From assembly GCA_025358925.1 (NCBI GenBank), contig JANYHT010000017.1, positions 1-64,000 of the forward strand: DNA of 64,000 nt. Direction: 5' to 3'. Within the stretch, counting starts at the first letter, position 1. Every line of letters starts with the position of its first letter. The DNA comes from Gemmatimonadaceae bacterium. GTDB lineage: Bacteria > Gemmatimonadota > Gemmatimonadetes > Gemmatimonadales > Gemmatimonadaceae. Below are positions 52,443 to 61,549 of the stretch, piece by piece. Both the position numbers and the translations under genes were made by a program. Below the pieces are notes generated by a model. The model did not search any database. It saw only the letters and a list, made by a program, of their open reading frames with translations, and was not told where the DNA came from.

Positions 52443-52814
52443 GTGCGACTCCTGCTCGATACCCACGTGCTTATTTGGTGGGACGTTGGTGCGCGATTGT
52501 CGCGCGAGGCACGCAATGCCATACGCGACGCTGACGAGGTGTATGTCAGCGCCGCGTCGGCGTGGGAGATCGCAATAAAAACCGCACGTGGTAGAATCGT
52601 GACAAGTAGGACAGTGTCTGATGCGGTTCAAACGTCCGGATTCACCGAACTACCCGTGCTATTTCGTCACGCAGACGCGCTCACTGCGCTCCCACCACTG
52701 CATCGCGACCCATTCGATCGGTTACTGGTCGCACAGGCGCACGTTGAAAAGCTCACCATCGTCACGCGTGATGCGTTCGTCTCACAGTATGCAGTGAAAG
52801 TGATCCGCGCGTAG
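52443..52814 (+). CDS. vapC: PIN-domain toxin (VapC type)
   Basis: A 123-residue PIN ribonuclease: LLLDTHVLIWW holds the first Asp, SAASAWEIAIKTARGRI the Glu, and HRDPFDRLLVAQAHVEKLTI with VTRDAFVSQY the remaining acidic metal ligands. This is the VapC fold with all acidic residues in place, so it is probably active. Start is GTG 52443. It pairs with the Phd-like antitoxin. Confidence 0.92.
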   Translation: MRLLLDTHVLIWWDVGARLSREARNAIRDADEVYVSAASAWEIAIKTARGRIVTSRTVSDAVQTSGFTELPVLFRHADALTALPPLHRDPFDRLLVAQAHVEKLTIVTRDAFVSQYAVKVIRA

Positions 52815-52834
52815 CACTGCAGCGTCGCTAGTGA

Positions 52835-53191
52835 TTAGACCGTTGTGCGCGCCCACGGAATGATGTCGAGTCGCTCAAACGGAATGCGCTCGCCGGAATT
52901 TTCATCCGTACCGAAGGTATCCGGAGACTGCGCAATTCGCTCTAATGCCGCATCAATTTCGGCGATCTCCGCCGACCGTCGCGTGGCGATTGACGCATCA
53001 AGTTCTTCACTCGCGATGTCGCTGCCTAGATCGGCCGGATGCGTGGGAAATTTGGAGAGATCGCCCGCGCGACCTTCGCTTTCCTCGCTCGATTCGGTAT
53101 CGGTAAACTCGCGAAGTTGACCGACGAGGCGCGCACGCTCTTCGTGCAACCGCTGTTCGATGTGTTGCAACTGTTTGTGGGACAACGGCAT
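52835..53191 (-). CDS. DksA/TraR-like protein lacking zinc-finger cysteines
   Basis: The 118-residue protein has the coiled-coil hairpin of DksA/TraR proteins (HIEQRLHEERARLVGQLREF; IATRRSAEIAEIDAALERIA) and the C-terminal segment DTFGTDENSGERIPFERLDI, equivalent to the zinc finger (YGxCxxCGxxIxxxRL). All four cysteines are replaced and no Cys occurs anywhere. Family membership is inferred from the linear pattern. Such Cys-less forms may still bind RNA polymerase. ATG 53191. Confidence 0.75.
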   Translation of the reverse strand: MPLSHKQLQHIEQRLHEERARLVGQLREFTDTESSEESEGRAGDLSKFPTHPADLGSDIASEELDASIATRRSAEIAEIDAALERIAQSPDTFGTDENSGERIPFERLDIIPWARTTV

Positions 53192-53286
53192 AGAGTCTCC
53201 GGTACGGATTATGGACAGCGCATCGACGATGCGCTGCCGCCAGGTACACCAGTGGTGCAATTGTCGAACCATTGCGCGCGCCCACG

Positions 53287-54858
53287 TCACCTCCCCGCGC
53301 GCTTCCCCTTCAACGCACGCCCCGCCATCGCCGCCGTAGGCACCCCCGCCTCAACTACCGCAACCCCATTCACAAACACATACCGCATGCCGACCGCCAA
53401 CAACGTCGGCTCGATATACGTCGACCGATCCTTCACCGTCGCTGCATCAAACACCACGACATCCGCAAACGCACCCACCTTCAACACGCCCCGATCCGTC
53501 AACCTAAACACCTCGGCTGGCAAAGCACTCGATTGATGCACCATCGCCGAGAGCGATAACACCGGTCGATCAAACACATATTCGCGTAGTTTTTTCGGAA
53601 ACGTGCCGTACTTGCGTGGATGACCGTCGCTGCCGTCTGAGCCAGTCATCACCCACGGTTCTTTCGCCAGCACATCAATGTCCGCTTGCCGCATGTTAAA
53701 CGACGCGATGTCCGCGCCACCGTTGCGAATCACCACAATGGCCGCAGCAATGGGGTCAAGCTTGAGTCGCTCCGCCACCTGCGCAAGCGTCAGCCCTCGT
53801 AAGGCCTTGTCACGCGACGATGTGAGCAACAACGATGCGGCACCGCCGCGGCGTCGCATGTTGTTCTCCATCTCACCACGCAATCGCGATTGCAACGTGT
53901 CGTTAGCGAAACGCGCGAGCATTGCGGCATTACCGCCATCTTCTGCCCATCGCGGCACTAATGCCGCCGTGAGCGACGTGCCCGACGCCGTGTATGGATA
54001 CTGATCCGCAAAGACTCGATCGCCTGTCGCGCGCGCCGCACGAATCATCGCAATGAGTGAATCCGAACGTCCCCACACATCAACACCAAGCGCTTTGATG
54101 TGCGAAATATTCAACGTGATCCCGGCATCCTTCGCAATGCGCATGGCCTCACGCGTCGACGCCAATAACCCAATGCCATACGAACTTTCATCGCGCTGAT
54201 GCGTGTCGTACACACCACCAAACGGCTTGAGCTCTTGGGCGAGCGCAATCACTTCTTCAGTTGTGGCAAAGCTGCCGGGCGCATAAAACAATCCGGACGA
54301 CATCCCCACCGCGCCATCCATCATCGCGCGACGAACCAGCGCACGCATCGAATCGATTTGCACCGCCGTGGCGGGAATATCACGACGACCAACCACCGTG
54401 CCGCGCACGGACCCCTGTCCAATAAACAACCCAGCATTCGGCCCAATGCCACGACGTGTCCATGCGCCGAGTGTACCGCCCACATCAACCGGACCACCGC
54501 CGTCATTGCCGGTGAGCACCGTCGTCACACCCTGCATCAAATACCCATCCAAATGACTCGTACTCGGCTGCGCGAGATCGACCATCACATGCGCGTGCGG
54601 ATCGATAAACCCCGGTGTGACAACCAGTCCCTTTGCGTCGATGGTACGCTTGGCCGTTACCGTGCGCGCCGTGGCCGTGCCGACAAAGACGATACGATCA
54701 GCACGCAGTCCAATGTCTGCTATGCGCGGTGCGACGCCCAAGCCATCAACGACGCGACCACCGCGAATGAGGACGTCGACGGTGATCGGTTGCGCGCGCA
54801 ACGCACGTGGCGCGACCACGCTGACACACAACGCGATCACGCCGAGTGCGATGCGCAT
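53287..54858 (-). CDS. Exported amidohydrolase (N-acyl-D-amino-acid deacylase type)
   Basis: The 523-residue amidohydrolase has a signal peptide (ALGVIALCVSVVAPRALRAQ) and the D-aminoacylase pattern: DVLIRGGRVVDGLG, VTPGFIDPHAHVMVD (metal HxH), MQGVTTVLTGNDGG, FYDTHQRDES-like FGGVYDTHQRDES, NISHIKALG, VMTGSDGSDGHPR. The ATG at 54858 overlaps the TAA stop of the upstream E1 gene (TAATG). It probably hydrolyses D-amino-acid or peptide derivatives outside the cytoplasm. Confidence 0.88.
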   Translation of the reverse strand: MRIALGVIALCVSVVAPRALRAQPITVDVLIRGGRVVDGLGVAPRIADIGLRADRIVFVGTATARTVTAKRTIDAKGLVVTPGFIDPHAHVMVDLAQPSTSHLDGYLMQGVTTVLTGNDGGGPVDVGGTLGAWTRRGIGPNAGLFIGQGSVRGTVVGRRDIPATAVQIDSMRALVRRAMMDGAVGMSSGLFYAPGSFATTEEVIALAQELKPFGGVYDTHQRDESSYGIGLLASTREAMRIAKDAGITLNISHIKALGVDVWGRSDSLIAMIRAARATGDRVFADQYPYTASGTSLTAALVPRWAEDGGNAAMLARFANDTLQSRLRGEMENNMRRRGGAASLLLTSSRDKALRGLTLAQVAERLKLDPIAAAIVVIRNGGADIASFNMRQADIDVLAKEPWVMTGSDGSDGHPRKYGTFPKKLREYVFDRPVLSLSAMVHQSSALPAEVFRLTDRGVLKVGAFADVVVFDAATVKDRSTYIEPTLLAVGMRYVFVNGVAVVEAGVPTAAMAGRALKGKRAGR

Positions 54859-56984
54859 TAGTATGCCATGAGGTCCGTGTACGCCGTACGAAACGTCTCG
54901 ACTTGCGGCAAGATGGCGTCTTCCAAACTTGGTGCGTATCCAACAAACGTATCGGTACTGGCCACGCGCTTTACCGGTGCATCGAGCCATGCAAAACACT
55001 CGTCGGCGATGCGCGCGGCAATCTCTGCACCGTAGCCCCACGAGATGGAATCTTCATACGCAACGATAACGCGTCCGGTTTTTTTCGCGCTCGCATATAC
55101 CGCTTCCTGATCCCACGGCGACAGTGTGCGCAAATCAATGACTTCGACCGACGGACCACCTTCTTCGGCGATCTGATTTGCCGCAACCAAGGCGCGCTGC
55201 ACCGTGGCACCGTACGTCACAACCGTAATGTCCGTGCCCGAGCGTACCGTGCGTGCTTTGCCAAACGGAATCATGAAATTCGGGCCAGGGTTCTGCCCCT
55301 TGTTGTACGTTTGCCGATAGAGGTGCTTGTGCTCGAGGAATATGACCGGATCCTCGCAACGAATGGCCGTGCGTAACAACCCATTCGCGTCGAGCGCGGA
55401 GCTCGGACACACCACGCGCAATCCCGGGCAATGCGTAAACAACGAGGCGCCTGTTTGCGAGTGATACAACGCGCCGCGGATGTAGCCACCATATGTCGTG
55501 CGGACGACCATCGGCGCACTAAACGCATTGTTGGAGCGCCAGCGCATCGTGGCTAACTCGTCGCGCAACTGCATGTATGCTGGCCAGATGTAATCGAAAA
55601 ACTGAATTTCGACGACGGGTTTAAACCCGCGTTGCGCGAGTCCAATGGCGCGCCCAATAATGTTCGCTTCTGCTAACGGTGAGTTGTACACGCGCGCGCT
55701 ACCAAATTGTTTTTGCAGTCCCCACGTCACCTTAAAGACACCACCTTTGCCTTTCACTTTGCCCAAGTGCTCGTCGCGCGAGACGTCGGCCACGTCTTCT
55801 CCAAACACGAGAATTCGCTCGTCGCGCGCCATCTCATCTTTCATGCACGAGTTGAGCAAATCCACCATCGTGGTCGGTTGACCCGTAAACTGCGGATCAT
55901 CCTCCGTATCAAACGGCTCGCTGCACGGGTCGACATCTGGCGAATACACCGCGTAATGCACGGTATCGGGGCTTGGCTGCGCTTGCGACAATGCATCGTC
56001 TGTTGCGGCGAGCACGTCGGCATCCACCGACTCGCGAATGGTCTCGAGTTCCGCTGCGCTGGCGATTCCGTCGCGCAGAAACCATGCGGGCCACGTCACG
56101 AACGGATCCCGCAGCGCATCCGCATCGCGTTCATCCTGGGGACGATAGAACACCTCGTCATCCGAGAGCGAATGCGAATACGGACGGATCACTTTCGCGT
56201 GTACCAGCGCCGGCCCTCTCCGTTCTCGCGCATACGCCACCGCACGTTGCATCACCTCATACGATGCCAGCAAATCGCAGCCGTCTACCTCTTGGATATA
56301 CAAGCCGGGGAACGACGCGACGAGTTTCGAGATTGACCCACCGGCAGTGCCAACCTCCACCGGAACGGAGATCGCATATCCATTGTCTTCCACGAGATAC
56401 ACGACCGGCAACTTCAAATTGCATGCGGTGTTGAGTGATTCCCAAAACTCACCCTGACTCGTGGTGCCATCACCGGTCGTTACCAACGTGACTTCATCGT
56501 TCGCAAAGTTATCTGAGATGCCGAGCATTTTTGCGCGCATCGTTGCTTCGGCACATCCAACCGCCTGCAGGAACTGTGTGCCGGTCGGCGACGAACTCGA
56601 CGTGATGTTCAGCGCCTTATGCCCCCAGTGACTCGGCATCTGTCGACCACCAGAATTCGGATCAATCGCGGCACCAACCGCGCTGTACAGCATCTCGTTG
56701 GCCGTCATACCGAGCATCAGGCACAGCGCACGGTCGCGATAGTACAGGTAAAACCAGTCATGCGACGGACGGAGCACCATGCCGGCGGCGATGAGAATCG
56801 CTTCGTGCCCAGCGCCGGAGATTTGAAAGAAAATCTTGTTCTGTCGTTTGAGCTGGATTTCTTTGTCGTCGATACGGCGCGACAAGTACATCATGCGATA
56901 GGCATGTAGTAGCTGTTCGCGAGAAAGAGCGGGCTCGGCGATCGCGGCCTTGTCGGCGCGAGTCGGGCGGGTCGTGGTTGCCAT
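54858..56984 (-). CDS. 2-oxoacid dehydrogenase E1 component, alpha-beta fusion
   Basis: The 708-residue protein joins E1 alpha (about 20-350; [15 protein letters not shown] ThDP site, [10 protein letters not shown]) and E1 beta (about 375-700; [50 protein letters not shown]) in one chain. It decarboxylates a 2-oxoacid (branched-chain or pyruvate type) with ThDP. The E2 and E3 genes are not in the window, so the substrate is uncertain; the alpha-subunit has a branched-chain-like character. It is followed by the D-aminoacylase-like gene with no gap. Confidence 0.9.
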   Translation of the reverse strand: MATTTRPTRADKAAIAEPALSREQLLHAYRMMYLSRRIDDKEIQLKRQNKIFFQISGAGHEAILIAAGMVLRPSHDWFYLYYRDRALCLMLGMTANEMLYSAVGAAIDPNSGGRQMPSHWGHKALNITSSSSPTGTQFLQAVGCAEATMRAKMLGISDNFANDEVTLVTTGDGTTSQGEFWESLNTACNLKLPVVYLVEDNGYAISVPVEVGTAGGSISKLVASFPGLYIQEVDGCDLLASYEVMQRAVAYARERRGPALVHAKVIRPYSHSLSDDEVFYRPQDERDADALRDPFVTWPAWFLRDGIASAAELETIRESVDADVLAATDDALSQAQPSPDTVHYAVYSPDVDPCSEPFDTEDDPQFTGQPTTMVDLLNSCMKDEMARDERILVFGEDVADVSRDEHLGKVKGKGGVFKVTWGLQKQFGSARVYNSPLAEANIIGRAIGLAQRGFKPVVEIQFFDYIWPAYMQLRDELATMRWRSNNAFSAPMVVRTTYGGYIRGALYHSQTGASLFTHCPGLRVVCPSSALDANGLLRTAIRCEDPVIFLEHKHLYRQTYNKGQNPGPNFMIPFGKARTVRSGTDITVVTYGATVQRALVAANQIAEEGGPSVEVIDLRTLSPWDQEAVYASAKKTGRVIVAYEDSISWGYGAEIAARIADECFAWLDAPVKRVASTDTFVGYAPSLEDAILPQVETFRTAYTDLMAY

Positions 56985-57142
56985 CGTATAGACTCGAAGG
57001 GTTGTAGGACGAAGCTGGAAAGCTAGTTGCGACGATCGCCCGTTGACAGACGATGGGACGGTCGGGAAGATGTCAGGGGTAATCCGCGTGCCTTCGTGCG
57101 TGGGTCAGTCGTCTCTCGAATACATGTCGAGCCTGTAATTTC

Positions 57143-57628
57143 ATGCACGCACCAACCTCTCCGATGACGCCTTCCAGCGGTCACTGTATTTTCTGCGACC
57201 TGATGCGCGGTGCGGCGGAAGTCTCCATTTGCTACGAGGATGCGACCGCTATTGCGTTCCTTGACATCCAGCCCGTGAATCCGGGGCACGTGCTCGTCGT
57301 GCCCCGCGAACACTACGAAACGCTGCAGGACATTCCTGGTCACGTCGGCGCGCATCTGTTTCAAGTGGCAACGAAACTGATTCCCGTGGTGCAAACGGCG
57401 TCAGGTGCGACGGATATGAACATCGTGGTCAACTCAGGCGCCGCTGCTGGGCAGAATGTGATGCACTATCACATCCACCTCATTCCGCGTCGAGAAGGCG
57501 ATGGCTTTGATGTACCGCTGCCGTTTCCGGGTTCGCAGATGCCGAATCGCCAGCAGCTTGACGCGATGGCGGCACGCATTGGCAGCATGTTACGCGATCC
57601 GCTACGCGATGGTGGGATGAAGTTGTAA
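57143..57628 (+). CDS. HIT-family hydrolase
   Basis: The 161-residue protein has the histidine triad VMHYHIHLIPR (H108, H110, H112) and the Cys pair CIFCDLM near the N-terminus, as in Hint-type nucleotide hydrolases/transferases acting on AMP conjugates. Other family features: FLDIQPVNPGHVLVVPREHY and NIVVNSGAAAGQ. The start is ATG 57143 or 57164. It is divergent from the E1 gene by 158 bp. Confidence 0.93.
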   Translation: MHAPTSPMTPSSGHCIFCDLMRGAAEVSICYEDATAIAFLDIQPVNPGHVLVVPREHYETLQDIPGHVGAHLFQVATKLIPVVQTASGATDMNIVVNSGAAAGQNVMHYHIHLIPRREGDGFDVPLPFPGSQMPNRQQLDAMAARIGSMLRDPLRDGGMKL

Positions 57629-58001
57629 CGCGAGATGTCGCCGTCTCGTTGCAAAAAACTCTTGACCGAACGACGATCCGTGTTCTATCGTGCGTTCGTG
57701 ATGGCGAGCAAGCGCCATCCGGCTTACATTCGCACTCGCGTTGAGTGTGGTGTGGCTCGCTGGGCTGTCTCCACCCGGTTCCACCAGGAGGATGATGCGC
57801 TCCATTTTCGGTGACACTCGCCTGCGATGCCCCGCGCGTGATCGACGCCCACGGCGTCGCGGCGGCTCGACCCCCACGATCCGTCGTCGGGGAAGTTGCC
57901 CAACGACGTCACCCGCCGATCAACGTCTTATCGATTTCCGCCCCGACATGAGGATACTCGCCTCTGTCGGGGCGTTGTTATTTACAGGAGGATGTCGCTG
58001 A
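57629..58001 (+). other. 373-bp region before the second HNH gene
   Basis: No ORF with similarity is seen. A possible promoter lies at 57662-57689 (TTGACC, 16 bp, TCTATC). Near the end, CGCCCCGACA ... TGTCGGGGCG (57939-57974) forms a hairpin with one bulge and a 7-nt loop, followed by a weak T-rich stretch and AGGAGG (57986-57991) 10 bp before the HNH start ATG 58002. A leader RNA is plausible. Confidence 0.45.
57939..57974 (+). promoter_or_regulatory. Leader hairpin upstream of second HNH gene
   Basis: Stem CGCCCCGACA-GAGG with a single T bulge, loop ATACTCG. It could be a terminator or attenuator, since it is followed by GTTGTTATTT and then an SD site 12 bp further on. Confidence 0.45.
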
Positions 58002-58496
58002 ATGCCTCGACGATCTTCCTTGCGATTGGCCCGCGGCACTGCGGTGCGCGGCGTGCGCCCATCGAAGCGGTCCGCAGTGCGGGCGCGCGGGGCAAAGTCC
58101 GCACATCGTTCAAGTGCGCGTGATGTGGCAAAATTGCAATCTGGTGCCTTTCTCGTACATACGGCTTTGAAGCGCGCGATGCGAAAGACAGCGCTCCGCG
58201 ACTGTGGGCAACGCTGCGTGTATTGCGCCGTGCATCTGGATCAGAGCACGGCGACGCTCGATCATGTGGTGCCACTCGCGCGCGGCGGTGCACATGATCC
58301 GGGCAACCTCGTGGTGGCATGTGGTCCGTGTAATCGACTGAAGGGTGACCTCTTTCCGTTCGAGTTCTTCTCGCGGCACCCTTGGGCTGGCGCAAATTTC
58401 GTGCGCTATGCACGCTCGGTGCACCGTGCGCTGAAGCGTGGTGCGCGTCGCGCGGTGAGTTTGGCCTTTGCACGCGATGCGGCGTACGCGGCGTAG
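58002..58496 (+). CDS. Solitary HNH endonuclease, paralogue of the one at 40934
   Basis: A 164-residue protein: a basic N-terminal extension (about 55 residues, Arg/Lys/Ser-rich, probably DNA-binding), then the HNH core CGQRCVYCAVHLDQS, TLDHVVPLARGGAHDPGN, CGPCNRLKGD, and a C-terminal extension HPWAGANFVRYARSVHRALK that aligns with the C-terminus of the HNH protein at 40934-41329. AGGAGG lies 10 bp upstream of ATG 58002. No restriction or phage genes are adjacent. Confidence 0.88.
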   Translation: MPRRSSLRLARGTAVRGVRPSKRSAVRARGAKSAHRSSARDVAKLQSGAFLVHTALKRAMRKTALRDCGQRCVYCAVHLDQSTATLDHVVPLARGGAHDPGNLVVACGPCNRLKGDLFPFEFFSRHPWAGANFVRYARSVHRALKRGARRAVSLAFARDAAYAA

Positions 58497-58635
58497 CACG
58501 CACGAGATCGGGGGACAGTTATTGCAGTAGGAGACTCCCATCCGGCGCGCACATCGCACACCATTCAAACTGCGGGCGTTTCGGTCCGCACTTTGTTTGC
58601 CTCGATGAGTACGTCACGTTGCCAGCACTAGGCCA

Positions 58636-60651
58636 ATGACCTGCATGCCGCCGTTGATCGCTCGCGTTCTCGTGCCGGCCAGCGCGGCGCTGATTGCATG
58701 GGCACCGCTGCCACTGTCGGCTCAGCAGGCGGTACCGCCGCAGGCACCATCGCTGCTCGCCGCCGCAGCGTCGGACAGCATTGTTCGACTCGCTGTTGAC
58801 CCGGCGAAGTTCAAAGGCAAGCCTTTAGTCCTATTGCTTGACGAAGGCGTCTACCGCGTTGAACCAGACGGACGCGGAGCGCGCCGCACACGACAAGTGA
58901 TTCAAGTGCTCGACGCAAGCGCGGTGCGAGGACTCTCGGAGCGTGCATACAGTTATGCAAAGACGCATCAAACGCTTACCGTGCAGTGGGTGCGGGTACT
59001 GAAGCCCAATGGCGAGGTGGTGAGCGACAAAGTGTCGCAGGAGCAAGAGTCGGACGTTCCAGCCGCAATGTCCAATCCGATTTATCAAGATCAACGTCTC
59101 AAACGACTATCGCTCTCCGGGATTGCGGTCGGCACCATTCTCGATATCGCGTGGACGCTCGAGGAAGCCGCACCGTCGCGTCTTGGCGATTTCTTTTTTC
59201 GGTGGAACGCCAACAATACCAGTCCCATCGTGCAGTCGCGCTTTGTCCTCGACGTTCCCGTTGGCTTCACGCCGCGCATAGCCGAGCACAATCTCACGTC
59301 GCGTCGAACAGAAACGGTTGCTGGTGGTCGTCGCTTGATCACGTGGGCGATACACGATGAGCCGGGCCTTCTCCTCGAACCGTTTGCTGCAGATTCCAAC
59401 GATGCGGTGATGACCGTAACGATCGCGCCACCGGGCAGTTGGAACGAGCTCGCGCACTGGTATGATACCCTGGCGCGTGACCGCTACGCGCTCACGGCAC
59501 CCGTCGCACAGCGCATTGATTCCTTAGTGCGCGCCAGCGGCGCGCGCACACGGATCGATACGATACGCGCTGTGCGTCGATGGGCTGCACAAGACGTGCG
59601 GTACGTCTCCGTCGCGCTGGGTATCGGCGGTTACCAACCACGCACGCCCGCTGAAGTGCTCACTACTGGTTTTGGTGACTGCAAAGACAAGGCAACGTTG
59701 TTCGTCGCCGCTCTCCGTCGTTACGGCATTCCAGCAAGTCCGGTGCTGCTCGCGCTTGGTGGACGCCCTGATCGTCTGCTGCCGTCGATTTATCAGTTCA
59801 ATCACGCGATCGCGGCAGTGCGCGAAGGAAAAGACTGGACGTACACCGATCTCACCGCCGACGTCATTCCGTACGGCGTCATCCCCGACGCCTATCAAGG
59901 CGCGCTCGGCATCATCGTCAATCCGGATGGCTCGGCGCAGGAGATCACGTTTCCTGTGACCGCTGTTGACGAAAACATCAATACGCAGCGACTCAGTCTC
60001 GCGGTTGACACGTCCGGCCACGCCGTCGGACACATGACGGAAGAGTCGTTGGGCGTGTTGTCATATCCGATGCGCGCTGCCTTCGCGTCGCCCCTCGATT
60101 CCGCACGTCGCGCTGCGCTCGGCAAGGCGCTTGCACAGCGCATTTTTGCTGCCGATGCCACGGTGGATTCTATCGTCGCCTTTGACGGACGTGATGAACG
60201 CGCGCACACGCAGATGTCGTATCGCATTGTGGCGGACGCGACACTAAAGCCGGTTGGGGATGTGCGGTTGTTCACACTCTCACCGACCATTCGTGGGCCG
60301 GCACGAGCCTTTCGCAATCTGGCGCGCGATCTTGAAAGCCGTCCGAAGCGCATGTTCCCCATTGATGCCGCGCAATTGTTAACGCCGTCTGTCGCGGTGC
60401 TGGATTTGCATCTCACACTGCCCGACGGTTGGAAAGCCGACCTGCCAAAAAATGTGACTGCGACAACGTTCTTCGGTCGGTACGAGTCCACGTGGACACA
60501 GGTAGGCAGCGACGTGCATCTCATGCGTCGCATAACGGGAGCTCGCGGCTATTTTCCGTCAACGCGAATTGTCGAGGTGATCGCGTGGCTGAAAACTGTG
60601 GGCACGGATGACTATGAGTTTCTTTCGTTGCACCCAAGGACGTCACCGTAA
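58636..60651 (+). CDS. Exported DUF3857/transglutaminase-like protein
   Basis: The 671-residue protein has a signal peptide (ALIAWAPLPLSAQQ), an N-terminal DUF3857 domain (about 80-250; RGLSERAYSYAKTHQTLTVQ, ILDIAWTLEE) and a transglutaminase core (about 310-430) with the catalytic triad in TGFGDCKDKATLFVAALR (Cys about 349), QFNHAIAAV (His) and YTDLTADVIP (Asp). The C-terminal about 200 residues are a beta-rich domain. It may act as a periplasmic peptidase or cross-linking enzyme. It precedes the zinc metallopeptidase gene by about 29 bp and could share a transcript. Confidence 0.88.
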   Translation: MTCMPPLIARVLVPASAALIAWAPLPLSAQQAVPPQAPSLLAAAASDSIVRLAVDPAKFKGKPLVLLLDEGVYRVEPDGRGARRTRQVIQVLDASAVRGLSERAYSYAKTHQTLTVQWVRVLKPNGEVVSDKVSQEQESDVPAAMSNPIYQDQRLKRLSLSGIAVGTILDIAWTLEEAAPSRLGDFFFRWNANNTSPIVQSRFVLDVPVGFTPRIAEHNLTSRRTETVAGGRRLITWAIHDEPGLLLEPFAADSNDAVMTVTIAPPGSWNELAHWYDTLARDRYALTAPVAQRIDSLVRASGARTRIDTIRAVRRWAAQDVRYVSVALGIGGYQPRTPAEVLTTGFGDCKDKATLFVAALRRYGIPASPVLLALGGRPDRLLPSIYQFNHAIAAVREGKDWTYTDLTADVIPYGVIPDAYQGALGIIVNPDGSAQEITFPVTAVDENINTQRLSLAVDTSGHAVGHMTEESLGVLSYPMRAAFASPLDSARRAALGKALAQRIFAADATVDSIVAFDGRDERAHTQMSYRIVADATLKPVGDVRLFTLSPTIRGPARAFRNLARDLESRPKRMFPIDAAQLLTPSVAVLDLHLTLPDGWKADLPKNVTATTFFGRYESTWTQVGSDVHLMRRITGARGYFPSTRIVEVIAWLKTVGTDDYEFLSLHPRTSP

Positions 60652-60680
60652 CACGCTCATTCCTCTTACCGCACACTCCT

Positions 60681-61544
60681 ATGCGCTGGCTGCCCGGTGG
60701 CCGTAGCAACAACCTCGAAGATCAGCGCGGCAACTCGTCCGGTGGCGGCGGTGGCGGCGGATTCGGTGGCGGACGCCTAGGAATAGGCGGCGTGGTGATC
60801 TTGCTCGTCCTCAGCTTTGTATTCAAGCGTGACCTACTGAGTGAGTTTGGCGGTGTTGGTGGGGCGGACAACGGTGCGCCGACGAGTTCGAACGCGAGCG
60901 CGCCGGTGAATGACGCCTCGGAAGAAAAGATGGTGCAGTTTGTGTCATTTGTATTCGATACGCTGCAATCTGATTGGCATCGCATCGTGCCGCGCTACAC
61001 GGATGCGAAGATCGTGCTATTTCGTGACGCAGTCACGTCAGCGTGCGGTCGCGCCGAAGCGGGTAGTGGACCTTTTTACTGTCCGGGTGATCGCAAAGTT
61101 TACGTTGATCTGAGTTTCTTTTCGCAGTTGGACCGACAGTTCGGCGCTCCAGGTGATTTTGCGCAAGCGTACGTGTTAGCACATGAACTCGGGCATCATG
61201 TGCAGAATGTTCTGGGGACGGAGCGACAAGTGCGCGCGTTGCAGCAACGTGATCCAGCGGCCGGGAATCAGTTGTCCGTGGCGCTCGAGTTGCAGGCCGA
61301 TTGCTACGCCGGAGTATGGGCGCATAGTGCGCAGACGGAAGGTGTGTTGCAGGCGGGCGACATTGATGAAGGGCTGAATGCTGCCGCCGCTGTTGGCGAT
61401 GATCGACTGCAAAAGATGTCGACCGGCCGTGTAAATCCGGAAACGTTTACGCACGGATCGTCGGCTGACCGACGGACGTGGTTTCGTCGCGGATTTGACA
61501 CCGGCGATCCGAATTCGTGCGACACGTTCCGCCAAGGCAGGTAG
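60681..61544 (+). CDS. Neutral zinc metallopeptidase (YpfJ/KPN_02809 type)
   Basis: The 287-residue protein has a Gly-rich N-terminus (GNSSGGGGGGGFGGG), a membrane segment (GIGGVVILLVLSFVF), then the metallopeptidase domain: ACGRAEAGSGPFYCPGDRKV, DLSFFSQLDRQFGAPGDFAQ and the zinc motif LAHELGHHVQNV (H168, E169, H172), followed by VALELQADCYAGVWAHS. These are the features of the putative neutral zinc metallopeptidase family (PF04228). It is membrane-anchored with the catalytic part outside. Confidence 0.9.
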   Translation: MRWLPGGRSNNLEDQRGNSSGGGGGGGFGGGRLGIGGVVILLVLSFVFKRDLLSEFGGVGGADNGAPTSSNASAPVNDASEEKMVQFVSFVFDTLQSDWHRIVPRYTDAKIVLFRDAVTSACGRAEAGSGPFYCPGDRKVYVDLSFFSQLDRQFGAPGDFAQAYVLAHELGHHVQNVLGTERQVRALQQRDPAAGNQLSVALELQADCYAGVWAHSAQTEGVLQAGDIDEGLNAAAAVGDDRLQKMSTGRVNPETFTHGSSADRRTWFRRGFDTGDPNSCDTFRQGR

Positions 61545-61549
61545 TTACG

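Noticed and set aside
57992-58001. ATG directly after the AGGAGG site
   Set aside because: It is out of frame with the HNH protein and opens only a short frame; the ATG at 58002 has suitable 10-bp spacing.
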